This document shows positions 8,089-16,703 of a stretch of 64,000 nucleotides of DNA, in pieces. Source of the DNA: CAZEHO01 sp964511945. Lineage in GTDB: Bacteria; Actinomycetota; Acidimicrobiia; Spongiisociales; UBA11373. How positions within the stretch are numbered: the stretch's first letter is position 1; each line of letters opens with the position of its first letter. Both the position numbers and the translations under genes were made by a program. Below the pieces are notes generated by a model. It was not told where the DNA came from. It searched no databases and saw only the letters and a list, made by a program, of their open reading frames with translations. The stretch covers positions 332,783 through 396,782 of the forward strand of contig CAZEHO010000002.1 in assembly GCA_964511945.1 (NCBI GenBank), read 5' to 3'.

Positions 8089-10446
8089 CTACTCCACCGG
8101 CACCCAGACCAACGCCACCTCGGTGACCGCAACGTCGGTCTTCTCGAGGCCGATCTCCAGGGTCTCGATCGACTCGGCCTTCTCGTTCCATTCGGCGTTC
8201 GCTTCGAGGATCTCCTCGGCAAGATCGGTCTCGAGTTCCTCGAGGTCTTCAACCTTCTGAGTGAGCTGCAGCTCTTCCTTGCGGACCCGCTGCTCGGCTT
8301 TGCGGGTCTGCGACCGCCGGCGTGATGCCTGTGACAGGGTGCGCGATGATCGTTTCCCACCGATCAACACGCCCAGCAGATCGCCGACTCCGGACAGGCC
8401 CTCGTCCTGCTGCCGGGCGCGGAGTTCGATCTCAGCGGATTCGATGTCGAGGCGCGCTTCTTCGATCTGATCGCGCAGGCGCCCGATCCGGTTGCCGAGG
8501 CGATCGCGGATCTTGGCGACCTCGGCGTCGGCACCCTCCTGGGCAGCTTCGAGGCAGCGTTCGGCGAAGGCCTGCTCGCTCTCGCCGACCCGCGAGTACA
8601 TCTTCAGTTCGGGGTTCTTGAAGATCTCAACGGAGCGATTGCGGTACAGCCAATCGGCTACCGCCTTCTCGGCCGCACGGAAGTAGGCCTTCTTGTCGAG
8701 GGCGGCCTCGGGGAGTTCGTAGCTCGCTCCCGCCGGACCCTCGTCCCGGAAGTCGCGTTCGTCGTAGTCGACGGTCGCGGCCTCGTCGGGGTCGAAGCGC
8801 TCCTCGAGCGGGTGGATGATCGCCTCCCACTCCTCCGTGTGGTCGACGCCGGCATAGCGGTCGTCGAAGGTCATCTGCACCTTGAGGGCCAGCGCCGCCT
8901 CGTAGCGGTCGCCGTCGGCATCGCCGCCGACGTCCTCGATCCAGGGGGCGGCGGGATCGGCGTGGAACACCGGGATCCCGGCGGCGATCCTGGGCATGGC
9001 CGCCGTCTCGTCGTCGGGGATCCGCTCCGGCTCGGGAATCGATTCATCAACAGCGACCTCCCGCAGTGGATGGTCCTCGGTGAGATCGGTGATCTGCGCG
9101 CGGGTCAGCGGACCGCGGAGATACGACATTGCCCACCGGGTGCCGAACACCACCGGCTCCGGCTCCCGGGTGTTGTGGAGCAGGAACTGGCGCTTTCCCA
9201 ACCCGGAGATCAGCGCGTCGAGCTTCGATGTGTCGCTGTCGCCCCGCGCCGACTGCAGCGCCTCGAGGATCCGGGCTTTGTCGCGCTCGGTCTGAAGGCG
9301 CCCCACGCACCAGGTCCCTGCATTCGACATTGCCTTGTAGTCGAGATCGACCGGGTTCTGGGTGCTCAGCAGCATGCCGACCCCAAACGCCCGGGCCTGC
9401 TTCATGATCGTGAGGATCGGCTTCTTCGCCGGTGGCATCGCGGAAGGTGGAACGAACCCGAACACCTCGTCCATGTACACCAGGGCCCGCAGGTCGCCGG
9501 AGCCGGGCTGCGAGCGCATCCAGGTGATGAGCTTGGACAGTGCCAGGGTGACGACGAACTGTCGCTCGTTGTCGGAGAGGTGAGCCAGATACAGGATCGA
9601 AGCGCGGGGCTTGCCCGAGTCGTCGTAGAGCAGGGAGCCCGCGTCGAGTGGCGGTCCGGCCCGCCACGCTGCGAACGACGGCGAGGCGACCAGCGTGTTC
9701 AGTTGCATCGCCAGTGCGATGCGGTCCTTCTCCGGGAAGAAGGTGTCGAGTTCGAACACGCCGAGCTTGCGCATCGGCGGCCGGTGCACCTGGCCGAGCA
9801 GGGCCTCCAGGGTGAGGTCCTTGCCGGCCGCCCAGGCTCGTTCGATCAGGTTCGCCAGCAGGATGTGTTCGCGGCTGGCGAGGGGATCGGCATCGATGCC
9901 GACCAGTCCGAGGAGCCCGGTGACGAACCCCTCGATCTCGTCGCGAACCGCCTCGGCGTCATCCATGGACTCGGGGGCTCCGAGCGACCCGATCACGTTG
10001 AGAGGAACCCCGGCCTCCGAGCCCGGGGTGAAGATGGTGAACTCAGCTGCATCCCGCAGCGCGCCGATATCGGCACCGCTCAACCCCCAGCTGTCGAGAC
10101 CGTTGCGCCAGAGGTCGGCCGTGCCGGCGGCTAGCTCATCGGGATCCTTGCCGTCCCGCTTTGCGTCGGCCTCATCGATCCACGGCCGGAAGTCGGCCGG
10201 CGCGAGGTCGGGAAACGTGAGCAACAGGTTGGTCATGTCACCCTTGGGGTCCAGGATCAGCGTGGGGATCCCTGCTCGGAGCGCCTCCTCCAAGTAGATG
10301 ATCCCGAGACCGGTCTTGCCGGACCCGGTCATGCCGACGATCACACCGTGAGTGGTGAGATCCGATGGGTCGTAGTGGACGAGGTCGTCGCCTCGTTTGC
10401 CGGTTGCGGGGTCGACGACCCCACCGAGGAAGAAGCCGTTCGCCAT
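8089..10446 (-). CDS. HerA/FtsK-like ATP-binding protein (DUF87-type)
   Basis: 785-residue P-loop ATPase. Walker A is GMTGSGKTGLG (about residues 38-48), followed by ILDPKGDMTNLLL; Walker B is LVYMDEVFGF, and STQNPVDLDYKAMSN is the sensor region typical of HerA/VirD4-like pumps. The C-terminal third is charged and coiled-coil rich (about 600-760). There is no membrane helix. HerA-like proteins translocate DNA or act as helicases; without a NurA neighbour or VirB genes the partner is unknown. The start follows TACGCT by eight bases and lacks a ribosome-binding site. It is transcribed convergently with the ahcY operon and divergently from the lipoprotein gene at 10519. Confidence 0.8.
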   Translation of the reverse strand: MANGFFLGGVVDPATGKRGDDLVHYDPSDLTTHGVIVGMTGSGKTGLGIIYLEEALRAGIPTLILDPKGDMTNLLLTFPDLAPADFRPWIDEADAKRDGKDPDELAAGTADLWRNGLDSWGLSGADIGALRDAAEFTIFTPGSEAGVPLNVIGSLGAPESMDDAEAVRDEIEGFVTGLLGLVGIDADPLASREHILLANLIERAWAAGKDLTLEALLGQVHRPPMRKLGVFELDTFFPEKDRIALAMQLNTLVASPSFAAWRAGPPLDAGSLLYDDSGKPRASILYLAHLSDNERQFVVTLALSKLITWMRSQPGSGDLRALVYMDEVFGFVPPSAMPPAKKPILTIMKQARAFGVGMLLSTQNPVDLDYKAMSNAGTWCVGRLQTERDKARILEALQSARGDSDTSKLDALISGLGKRQFLLHNTREPEPVVFGTRWAMSYLRGPLTRAQITDLTEDHPLREVAVDESIPEPERIPDDETAAMPRIAAGIPVFHADPAAPWIEDVGGDADGDRYEAALALKVQMTFDDRYAGVDHTEEWEAIIHPLEERFDPDEAATVDYDERDFRDEGPAGASYELPEAALDKKAYFRAAEKAVADWLYRNRSVEIFKNPELKMYSRVGESEQAFAERCLEAAQEGADAEVAKIRDRLGNRIGRLRDQIEEARLDIESAEIELRARQQDEGLSGVGDLLGVLIGGKRSSRTLSQASRRRSQTRKAEQRVRKEELQLTQKVEDLEELETDLAEEILEANAEWNEKAESIETLEIGLEKTDVAVTEVALVWVPVE

Positions 10447-10454
10447 GGGTGAGG

Positions 10455-10460
10455 AGCGTA
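10455..10460 (-). promoter_or_regulatory. -10 box of HerA-like gene
   Basis: TACGCT on the minus strand, eight bases before ATG 10446, with no ribosome-binding site between; leaderless arrangement. Confidence 0.5.
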
Positions 10461-10518
10461 CTCGGCGCTTTGCGGGCGCGTTCTATGCTGAGACCGCAAC
10501 GTCGAGTGGGAGCAGTTG

Positions 10519-10908
10519 ATGCCGAGGAAGGCTGCCGTCATCGCACTGATCGTCGGATTGGCCCTGGTCGCCGCCGCCTGTGGTGACGACACCGGCACCG
10601 CCGACACCCAGGGAGCCGACTTGTCGATTGAACGCCGCATCGGGTTCGCCGTCGTCGTCGACGAGACGGGCTCGGCGTTGATGATCGGGTTCAACGCCGA
10701 CAGGGATGCGGCCGCCGGCGAATCGTTCGATATCTCACAGGCGGTGTGGCGCATCGACGACGGTCCCTGGAACGAGCCTCCGGTCACCTGTGTCGGGAGA
10801 GGCCAGCGGGTAGAACTCGGGATCTCACAGGTGCAGTCTGAGTCGCAGCCGGGTCTGCTTGACGATCGGGTGATCTGGATTTCCTGCCTGGCGCCCGAGT
10901 CAGAGTGA
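10519..10908 (+). CDS. Small lipoprotein of unknown function
   Basis: 129-residue predicted lipoprotein: signal peptide PRKAAVIALIVGLALVAAAC with the lipobox Cys, then GDDTGTADTQ linker. The mature part looks beta-rich and contains two Cys residues (PVTCVGRG and WISCLAP) that may form a disulfide. ATG 10519 is chosen; TTG directly before it is less likely, and GTGGGAG lies upstream at good spacing. Its 3' end overlaps the convergent LOG gene by nine bases. No family recognised. Confidence 0.7.
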   Translation: MPRKAAVIALIVGLALVAAACGDDTGTADTQGADLSIERRIGFAVVVDETGSALMIGFNADRDAAAGESFDISQAVWRIDDGPWNEPPVTCVGRGQRVELGISQVQSESQPGLLDDRVIWISCLAPESE

Positions 10909-11436
10909 GACCAGCCGGCTGATCTCGAAAACGGCGGATTCGACCGTCGGCACTCGAGTGACGAACTGCGGGCTGGTATCCACGTCACGCGCCACTATCG
11001 GCACCAGGTCCGCCCACCGGGATCCAACCGCCACGACGGGCTTGAACGGCTGGCTCGACAGGTCGTCGATGTAGGCGATGTTCCACGCTACGAGCATCTC
11101 GGTGAGGGTTCCGATGCTGCCGTCCAGGACGATGAACCCGGCTCCGATGTCGATGATGTCGTGCATTCGCTCCGGAATCGTGTCGGCGGGCCGCTCCTCG
11201 TGGACGTAGCGGTTCGGTCCGGGCCGGTAGGGAAAACACGGGGGTGCGGTGACCCCGTAGACGGTGGCGCCGGCCCCGGCTGCGCCCTGGGAGACCGCCT
11301 CCATCAGGCCGCCGTACCCTCCGGTGGCAACGTCGTAGCCCGCCTCCGCCAGCAAGCGGCCGCATTCGAGGCCCTGCTCCCACCAGGGGTCGCCGGACCG
11401 GGTGGTCGAGGATCCAAAGACGGAGATGATCGGCAT
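10900..11436 (-). CDS. LOG-family protein
   Basis: 178-residue Rossmann protein of the LOG / TIGR00725-like superfamily. It begins PIISVFGSSTTRSGDP, has the GGYGGLMEA motif (about 39-47), and DGSIGTLTE (about 105-113) in place of the classical PGGxGTxxE. LOG enzymes are nucleoside 5'-monophosphate phosphoribohydrolases; the changed second motif (Pro-Gly-Gly to Asp-Gly-Ser) leaves the substrate uncertain. ATG 11436 begins the conserved strand and follows TAGCCT by eight bases. Confidence 0.75.
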   Translation of the reverse strand: MPIISVFGSSTTRSGDPWWEQGLECGRLLAEAGYDVATGGYGGLMEAVSQGAAGAGATVYGVTAPPCFPYRPGPNRYVHEERPADTIPERMHDIIDIGAGFIVLDGSIGTLTEMLVAWNIAYIDDLSSQPFKPVVAVGSRWADLVPIVARDVDTSPQFVTRVPTVESAVFEISRLVSL

Positions 11437-11444
11437 GGTCGGGG

Positions 11445-11450
11445 AGGCTA
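11445..11450 (-). promoter_or_regulatory. -10 box of LOG-family gene
   Basis: TAGCCT on the minus strand, eight bases before ATG 11436, no ribosome-binding site; leaderless arrangement. Confidence 0.45.
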
Positions 11451-11497
11451 GTGCTGCCGGTTCGCCGCGTCGTTCACGAGCCGCCATACTTCGGGCG

Positions 11498-11779
11498 ATG
11501 CGCTGGCCACGGCTCTGGAAGGATCGGTCCTGGGAGGACCGCGCCTGGTATGGGCTGCTGCTGTGGAACCTGGTGGCGCTGGTCTACCTCATCTTCCGCA
11601 CCCCCTACGACGACGCCGCCTGGGTGTACCGGATCACACTGTGGGCCGATATCGCCGCGTTTGCCTGGTGGGTGGGCCGCACGGTTCAGGCGATCGTCAT
11701 CCGTATCCAGGAGCGCCGAGCCGCCAGAGCCGAATCGGTCGATGAACCCGTTGAGGAGCAGCCCGCCGAAACCGCCTAG
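11498..11779 (+). CDS. Small two-TM membrane protein
   Basis: 93-residue protein beginning MRWPRLWKDRSWEDRAWYG, with hydrophobic helices at about 18-35 and 45-66 and an acidic C-terminal tail (about 70-93). No family recognised. The 3' end overlaps the convergent SRPBCC gene by four bases. It lies divergent from the LOG gene. Confidence 0.6.
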   Translation: MRWPRLWKDRSWEDRAWYGLLLWNLVALVYLIFRTPYDDAAWVYRITLWADIAAFAWWVGRTVQAIVIRIQERRAARAESVDEPVEEQPAETA

Positions 11780-12228
11780 ATCCGGTCGACGGTGCTGTGC
11801 AGCAGACCAAGCAGTGATTCCTCGGCGAACCGATGCAGAGCGACTGCGTCTGCCGCCGCACCGACCGGACCGAGCGGCGGGGTGTAGGTCCCGACGAAGA
11901 ACAGCGCGGTGCGGTCGTCGCCCATCGGCATCGCGTCCAGCCGGCCTTCGAGGTGGGGGAACATCTCGGGGTGGGCCGAGGCGTCGCCGCGAAAGACCAG
12001 GTGTGATCCGGGGGCGGCTCCTTCGATCTCGTCGAAGGTGACGATCTCGATCAGCATGTCCCGCTCGATCGGGCGATCGCGCAGCGTTGCGGCGAGTTGT
12101 GCGATGGTTCGCCCGTCCTCGGCTCGAGCGTCGCCGAACAGAGCGGCCGGATCGTCGCGCAGGCGGTCACGCACGGCGCCGTAGGGGGCGTCGATGGTGA
12201 TGACGAACTGCACTTCGCGCCTGGTCAT
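11776..12228 (-). CDS. SRPBCC (START-like) domain protein
   Basis: 150-residue protein resembling the SRPBCC/DUF2505-like fold: EVQFVITIDAPYGAVRDRL start, a central beta-rich stretch, and a final long amphipathic helix with AVALHRFAEESLLGLLHS. Such domains bind hydrophobic ligands; the ligand is not predictable. ATG 12228 lies seven bases after TAGCCT, another leaderless arrangement. It is probably not co-transcribed with the FtsH-like gene, which lies 33 bp past its start on the same strand but reads in from upstream. Confidence 0.6.
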   Translation of the reverse strand: MTRREVQFVITIDAPYGAVRDRLRDDPAALFGDARAEDGRTIAQLAATLRDRPIERDMLIEIVTFDEIEGAAPGSHLVFRGDASAHPEMFPHLEGRLDAMPMGDDRTALFFVGTYTPPLGPVGAAADAVALHRFAEESLLGLLHSTVDRI

Positions 12229-12235
12229 GCGGCCA

Positions 12236-12241
12236 AGGCTA
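12236..12241 (-). promoter_or_regulatory. -10 box of SRPBCC gene
   Basis: TAGCCT on the minus strand, seven bases before ATG 12228; no ribosome-binding site. Confidence 0.45.
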
Positions 12242-12260
12242 CCGAGCGATTCCGGGCTGA

Positions 12261-14033
12261 TCAGGTGGTGAGATCGATCAGGAGGCCGGACCCGGCCTGC
12301 GCCGTCTCGATCACCTCGATGATCTCCCGATCAACGAGCTCGTCACGGTCCAGCAGGGCGTCCCGGAGTGCTTCGACGATGTGGCGGTGCTCGCCGAGCA
12401 AGCGGATCACTTCCTGCTTCTGGAGATTGAGCAGGTCATCCATGGCCGCTCTTGCTTCCGGATCTGCCAGCACCTTGGCGACGAGGTTCCCCTCGAACGG
12501 GCCACCGTCCACCGCCCGGAACGAGATCAGCGATCCGCCGAGTCCCATCGACCCGATGAGCTCGGCGGCGACCGCGGTGGCCGAGCTGAGGTCACCGGCG
12601 GGACCGGTTCCGGACTCGCCGTAGAACAGTTCCTCGGCAACCATGCCGCCGAGGGCGATCTGGATCAGCGCGATCGACTCGCTGCGGCGTTTGGTGTATC
12701 GCTCCTCGGTGTCGCTGTGGGCCAGCAACCCGAGCGCGTCCTTGCGCTTCACGATGGAGAGGACGTCGAGCTTGCGGCCCTTGCCGACCAGGTAAGCCAT
12801 GGTGGCATGGCCCGATTCGTGGACTGCGATCGTCTCTCGCTCCTCCGGGGTGTACTCGGTGGGCTCTGCGAGGCCGATCTCGATGTCCATGCGGGCCCGG
12901 CGGATGTCGCCGACCCCGAGGCTGGTCCGATCGTCGCGCATCGCGAACAGCAGCGCCTCGTCGAAGAGCCGTTCGATCGACGCCGGGCTGTAGCCGATGG
13001 TCGAGGCCGCCAAGTCGTCGCGGGCGATGTCGTCGAGGGTCTCGTCGTGCGCCTTGCCGCTCAGGAACAGGTCGATGAGTTCCCGCCGCTGGGAACGTGC
13101 CGGGAGGCCGAAGTGCAGCACCCGGTCGAAGCGGCCAGGCCGCAGCAGTGCGGGGTCGAGTGAGTCGGCGCGGTTGGTGGCGCCGATCAGCAGGATGTTG
13201 GCGAACGTCGGGCTCTTGAGCTTGACCTGGCGGTGCATCGGCAGGAACCGATTCCAGAACCGGCGCAGCGCATTGGAGAACTTCACCGATCGGGGAGGCT
13301 CGTCGAAGCTCTGCATCTGGACCAGCAACTCGTTCACCACACCGCCGACGCCTTCGGAGATCGCAGAGCGGTTGATCGCGGCATCGTCTGGGGTCGCCCG
13401 ATTCATGCCGCCGCGCTTGACGCCGATGGCGTCGAACTCCTCGATGAAACCGATGGCGCCGCCCTCGGCGCGGGCCACCTTGCGCAGCCGGCGGAAGTAC
13501 GACCGGATCTTGCGAGCCGTGGCGCCGTACCACATGCTCTGGAAGGCGGTTGACGACACGAACAGGAAGGGAACTCCGGCCTCCTTCGCCATCGCCTTGG
13601 CGGTGTGGGTCTTGCCGGTGCCGGGGGGACCTTCGAACAGCACGCCGCGGCGGGGCTGACCACCCATCGAATCGCGGAACTGCTGGTGATTGAGGAACAC
13701 GCTCAGGGTGTGCTTGACCTCGCCGAGCACGGGGCCGAGGCCCTTGACGTCGTCGAATGTGACGTCGATCTGCTCGGGGAGATAGACGACCTCGGGGGAG
13801 CGGCTGCTGCCCAGCATCGGGCCGACCAGCACGATGCCGATGAGGAGGATGATCAGGATGCCCGGAAGCCAGAACATCGCCTCTTCGGGGAGCTTGGGCC
13901 AGCCGGGGGAGACCGGGTTGCCGGAGATGATCCGGATCCACATCCAGATCACGAGCGGTGAGAGCAGCAGGGCGACCCGGCGCAGTCTGCGCTGGCGTTG
14001 CCGTTCCCGGGTCACCTGGACATCGACTGGCAT
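12261..14033 (-). CDS. FtsH-like membrane AAA+ metalloprotease
   Basis: About 590 residues. Two TM helices near the N-terminus (about 20-37 and 55-73), AAA+ domain with GPPGTGKT (about 135-142), a Walker B-like FIEEFDAIG, SRH region GATNRADSLDPALLRPGRFDR, then a peptidase domain with zinc motif HESGH (about 405-409) and a later Asp (AGDLSSAT) as the third ligand. FtsH-type enzymes extract and degrade membrane and regulatory proteins. Unusual points: Walker B is FIEEFD rather than FIDEID, about 40 extra basic residues sit before the SRH strand (FSNALRRFWNRF region), and GYSPASI replaces the usual GFSGADL. It is therefore a divergent paralogue rather than the housekeeping FtsH. ATG 14033 follows AAGGGG; TTG 14054 is an alternative. 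Confidence 0.82.
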   Translation of the reverse strand: MPVDVQVTRERQRQRRLRRVALLLSPLVIWMWIRIISGNPVSPGWPKLPEEAMFWLPGILIILLIGIVLVGPMLGSSRSPEVVYLPEQIDVTFDDVKGLGPVLGEVKHTLSVFLNHQQFRDSMGGQPRRGVLFEGPPGTGKTHTAKAMAKEAGVPFLFVSSTAFQSMWYGATARKIRSYFRRLRKVARAEGGAIGFIEEFDAIGVKRGGMNRATPDDAAINRSAISEGVGGVVNELLVQMQSFDEPPRSVKFSNALRRFWNRFLPMHRQVKLKSPTFANILLIGATNRADSLDPALLRPGRFDRVLHFGLPARSQRRELIDLFLSGKAHDETLDDIARDDLAASTIGYSPASIERLFDEALLFAMRDDRTSLGVGDIRRARMDIEIGLAEPTEYTPEERETIAVHESGHATMAYLVGKGRKLDVLSIVKRKDALGLLAHSDTEERYTKRRSESIALIQIALGGMVAEELFYGESGTGPAGDLSSATAVAAELIGSMGLGGSLISFRAVDGGPFEGNLVAKVLADPEARAAMDDLLNLQKQEVIRLLGEHRHIVEALRDALLDRDELVDREIIEVIETAQAGSGLLIDLTT

Positions 14034-14128
14034 GCGGCCCCTTCGCCACGGCAAGTAGTAGCTCCCTGCACCATAACTACGGAGGGTGGTCGGCGATAGT
14101 CCTGACCGGTGTCATTTGGCAGGCCGCA

Positions 14129-14142
14129 GGTGACTAGTCACC
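14129..14142. repeat. 14-bp perfect palindrome
   Basis: GGTGACTAGTCACC is its own reverse complement. It lies in the 450-bp stretch between the FtsH-like gene and the epimerase fragment and contains the stop codon of the doubtful minus-strand gene that follows. It may be an operator or a chance palindrome; 14034-14128 otherwise shows nothing. Confidence 0.4.
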
Positions 14143-14472
14143 GGTCGGTTGTCGGTCATCAGCGTGAGGGTGGCCTTCGGGCCCGTCCTCCCTGCGCTCG
14201 GTTGCTCGATATTCCCGGTTGGCGGCCCGCAGGCGCCCGGCGAACCGAAGCGCACCATCGAGGATGGTGCCGATGTGCAGGCTGAACGCTCCGAAGGGGG
14301 CCGCGGTGGCGGCTGACCCGCTGATCCTCACTACTGCTCCCGACCCATCGACCAGGGTGAGAGCACGCTCCTTGCGCAGCCCCAGCAACTCACTCCGGAG
14401 GGGAAGAGTCGCCCCGATGGCCAGCGCCGCGACTCCGGCAGTCACTACCAGTCCACGTGTCTCGTAGGCCAC
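14134..14472 (-). CDS. Doubtful hypothetical protein
   Basis: An open frame, here taken from GTG 14472, encodes about 112 residues. It has one possible hydrophobic segment near its start (LVVTAGVAALAIGATLPL) and a hydrophilic tail ending in ADDRQPTGD. The internal part is not obviously a shadow of another gene, but no family is recognised. The frame extends upstream into the antisense of the epimerase fragment. It could be a short membrane-anchored protein or noncoding. Confidence 0.3.
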   Translation of the reverse strand: MAYETRGLVVTAGVAALAIGATLPLRSELLGLRKERALTLVDGSGAVVRISGSAATAAPFGAFSLHIGTILDGALRFAGRLRAANREYRATERREDGPEGHPHADDRQPTGD

Positions 14473-14485
14473 CGGGATTCGCGAC

Positions 14486-14713
14486 TTGGCCGGGCTGATG
14501 ATCGACCTCTTCGGCGAGATCACCGGTCGCGTGCCCAGCTGCGAGTTGATCGAGATCGACGGTAGTGAGTTCTACGGCGATGGCTACGAGGACAGCACCC
14601 GCGTGCTCCCCGATATCTCCAAGGCTCGCAGCCTGGGGTGGGAGCCGGCGCTCGACCTGGAGAGCACGCTGCGCGAGTCGATGCGCTCAATGATCGGAGA
14701 CGCCGGGGTCTGA
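14486..14713 (+). pseudogene. C-terminal fragment of a sugar-nucleotide epimerase/dehydratase
   Basis: About 75 residues ending in IEIDGSEFYGDGYEDSTRV, then PDISKARSLGWEPALDLEST, which is the typical extreme C-terminus of extended short-chain dehydrogenases of the ArnA/UDP-glucuronate decarboxylase-like group (YGxGYEDxxxRxPDIxKAxxxLGW). The Rossmann fold, the YxxxK site and a credible start are missing, and the DNA before 14486 does not encode them in any frame. This is a remnant left by deletion or rearrangement, not a functional gene. Confidence 0.6.
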
Positions 14714-14740
14714 GGCCGGCAGTCCGTCGCACCCGGGCCC

Positions 14741-14746
14741 TACGTT
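14741..14746 (+). promoter_or_regulatory. -10 box of comF
   Basis: TACGTT, six bases before ATG 14753; no ribosome-binding site; leaderless arrangement. Confidence 0.4.
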
Positions 14747-14752
14747 GCACAC

Positions 14753-15349
14753 ATGATCTGCTTGGCCTGCCGGGTGACCGCCCCGGGATCGGTTTGCCGG
14801 GGCTGCCGCGACCGACTCCACCGAGGCGGCGAGGTGCTCGTTCCGCACGGTCCTCTGGTGCGGAGCCCGCTGCTTCACACCGGACCGGCACGGGAATTAG
14901 TCCACCTGCTCAAATACCAGGGCCTGCGCGCCGCCGCCCGACCGCTCGCCACCGCCATGCGCCCATTGCTCGATCCGGCGGCGACCGCACTGGTGCCGGT
15001 CCCGCGTTCGCTCGCCCGTCGCTGGCGTTACGGGGTCGACCCCGGGCCGGAGCTTGCTGCCGTAATGGCCGTTCTCACCGGCATCCCGGTGGTGCAGGCG
15101 CTACGGGCCGAGATGTGGCACCCCAGGCGCGCCGGGGGTGCTACGGCCAATCGTGGGCTTCCTAGGTTCCGCACTCGTCTCGAGGTTCCCGCCGGTGCCG
15201 TCCTCGTCGACGATGTGTTCACCACCGGGTCGACGCTCCGGGCCGCAAGTGATGCGCTCGGCGGTGTTGCCCAAGCGCTGACGGCCACCATCGCCCCCTC
15301 TGCGATCGGTGCCTTTCGGGCCAGAGCAGAAACGGGGGAGTGCCGTTAG
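14753..15349 (+). CDS. comF: ComF-family phosphoribosyltransferase-like protein
   Basis: 198 residues. The N-terminal zinc-binding stretch is CLACRVTAPGSVCRGC; the PRT-fold core contains the PRPP loop VLVDDVFTTGSTLRAA near residues 150-165. A LLKYQGLRAAARPLA segment is typical of ComF proteins. In naturally competent bacteria ComF helps handle incoming ssDNA; in Actinobacteria it is widespread with unknown role and often sits upstream of hpf, as here. ATG 14753 follows TACGTT by six bases. Confidence 0.85.
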   Translation: MICLACRVTAPGSVCRGCRDRLHRGGEVLVPHGPLVRSPLLHTGPARELVHLLKYQGLRAAARPLATAMRPLLDPAATALVPVPRSLARRWRYGVDPGPELAAVMAVLTGIPVVQALRAEMWHPRRAGGATANRGLPRFRTRLEVPAGAVLVDDVFTTGSTLRAASDALGGVAQALTATIAPSAIGAFRARAETGECR

Positions 15350-15496
15350 GCTGAAACCAGTCCCCGTTCGGGGTGCCGAGCACGGGAGAGTGCGTGTCGA
15401 GAGGACCGCAACCTCGCAATCCCGCTGCCGTCGCATCATGCCTCGATCCCGCCGTCTGTCGACGCGTCACGCGCCCGGCAGAGAAAGGAGACTCCT

Positions 15497-16054
15497 GTGG
15501 AGATTCGCATCCACGGCAAGCACATGGACGTCAGTGATTCGCTGCGGAACCTCGCAGCCGAGAAGGTCGATCATGCCGCACGTGTCTTTGAGGACTCGGC
15601 GACCTTCGCCGATGTGGAGTTCACGGAGGAGCAGAATCCCCGGATCTCTGAGGAGCGGTATCGGGTGGAGATCACGGCGAACGTGGCCGGTCAGGTGATG
15701 CGCGTCGAGGCTGCGGCCTTTGACGATCGGGCTGCGCTCGATATCGCCGTCGACGTGTTCGAGCGGCAACTCAGGAGGCTGAAGGAGCGGCTCATCGCGA
15801 GGAGTCGCAGATCTTCAGAGAAACACCTCAATGCTCTCCCTGTGCGCGACGAAGAAGAGGCTGAAGCAGATGAACTTCCGATCGAACGTGTGAAGAAGTT
15901 CGTCGTGAAGCCCATGACGCCACAGGAGGCAGCTTTGCAGATGGAACTGCTCGGGCACAGCTTCTATCTGTTCCTGAACGCGGAGACGGACAGGTACAGC
16001 GTGCTCTACCGCCGACGCGGCGGGAAATCTCTGGGGCTGATTGAACCCCAATGA
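15497..16054 (+). CDS. hpf: Long-form ribosome hibernation promoting factor
   Basis: 185-residue HPF/RaiA protein. The N-terminal S30AE domain (about 1-100, starting MEIRIHGKHMDVSDSLRNLA) binds the decoding region of the 30S subunit; the C-terminal domain (about 130-185, with VVKPMTPQEAALQMELLGHSFYLF) dimerises and joins two 70S ribosomes into 100S particles. GTG 15497 is preceded by AGAAAGGAG. About 150 bp lies upstream after comF, with a small CCCC-GTTC-GGGG hairpin and no gene. The stop overlaps the next ATG (ATGA), so stationary-phase ribosome silencing is coupled here to a response regulator. Confidence 0.92.
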   Translation: MEIRIHGKHMDVSDSLRNLAAEKVDHAARVFEDSATFADVEFTEEQNPRISEERYRVEITANVAGQVMRVEAAAFDDRAALDIAVDVFERQLRRLKERLIARSRRSSEKHLNALPVRDEEEAEADELPIERVKKFVVKPMTPQEAALQMELLGHSFYLFLNAETDRYSVLYRRRGGKSLGLIEPQ

Positions 16055-16701
16055 CTACGCGCGTACTCGTCGTTGATGATGTCGACCTGTTCCGCACGGG
16101 TCTCGGCGCCGCGCTCCGCAGCGATGGCTTCGAGGTGTGCGGCGAGGCATCGACCGCAGAAGCGGCCGTCACTGCAGCGGAGACGCTCCAACCGGACGTA
16201 GTGATGCTCGACATCCTCATGCCGGGCCTGTCCGGTCTCGAGGTCGTCGAGAAAATCCGTGCAGTCGCCCCCAACACGCAGGTCGTGATGCTGACGGCGA
16301 GCGAAGCCGAAGAGGATCTCCTCGAGTGCATCAAGCTCGGGGCCCGTGGTTACTTGGTGAAGGACATGCCGTTCGAGCGGCTGTCGGCGGCCATTGCCGA
16401 CGTCGTCGACGGCGGTGCCGCAGTCTCCCCTCAGATGGGCGGGAAGCTGTTCGACGTCCTCTCGCAACTGCTCCGCCATCAGGACTTCACGGCGCCCCGC
16501 CAGCCCACCCTCACCGGGCGTGAGATCGAAGTACTCCAGCATGTGGCGCGCGGCATGACGTCGAAGGAGATCGGAGAAGTGCTCTTCATCTCCGAGAACA
16601 CCGTCAAGAACCACGTCCGCAATATCCTGGACAAACTCGGTCTCCATTCCCGGAACGAGGCGGTGCTCTACGCCATCCGGGAGAACCTGATCGAGCTCTA
16701 A
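16051..16701 (+). CDS. NarL/LuxR-type response regulator
   Basis: 216 residues. Receiver domain with Asp9/Asp10, phosphoacceptor Asp54, Thr82 and Lys104, followed by a LuxR HTH (about 150-210: LTGREIEVLQHVARGMTSKEIGEVLF, then ENTVKNHVRNILDKLG). All receiver residues are intact, so phosphorylation is expected, but no histidine kinase is encoded nearby. It overlaps hpf by four bases and is two bases from the HEAT gene, so it probably controls or is controlled with the hibernation and HD-GYP genes. Confidence 0.9.
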   Translation: MTTRVLVVDDVDLFRTGLGAALRSDGFEVCGEASTAEAAVTAAETLQPDVVMLDILMPGLSGLEVVEKIRAVAPNTQVVMLTASEAEEDLLECIKLGARGYLVKDMPFERLSAAIADVVDGGAAVSPQMGGKLFDVLSQLLRHQDFTAPRQPTLTGREIEVLQHVARGMTSKEIGEVLFISENTVKNHVRNILDKLGLHSRNEAVLYAIRENLIEL

Positions 16702-16703
16702 CC

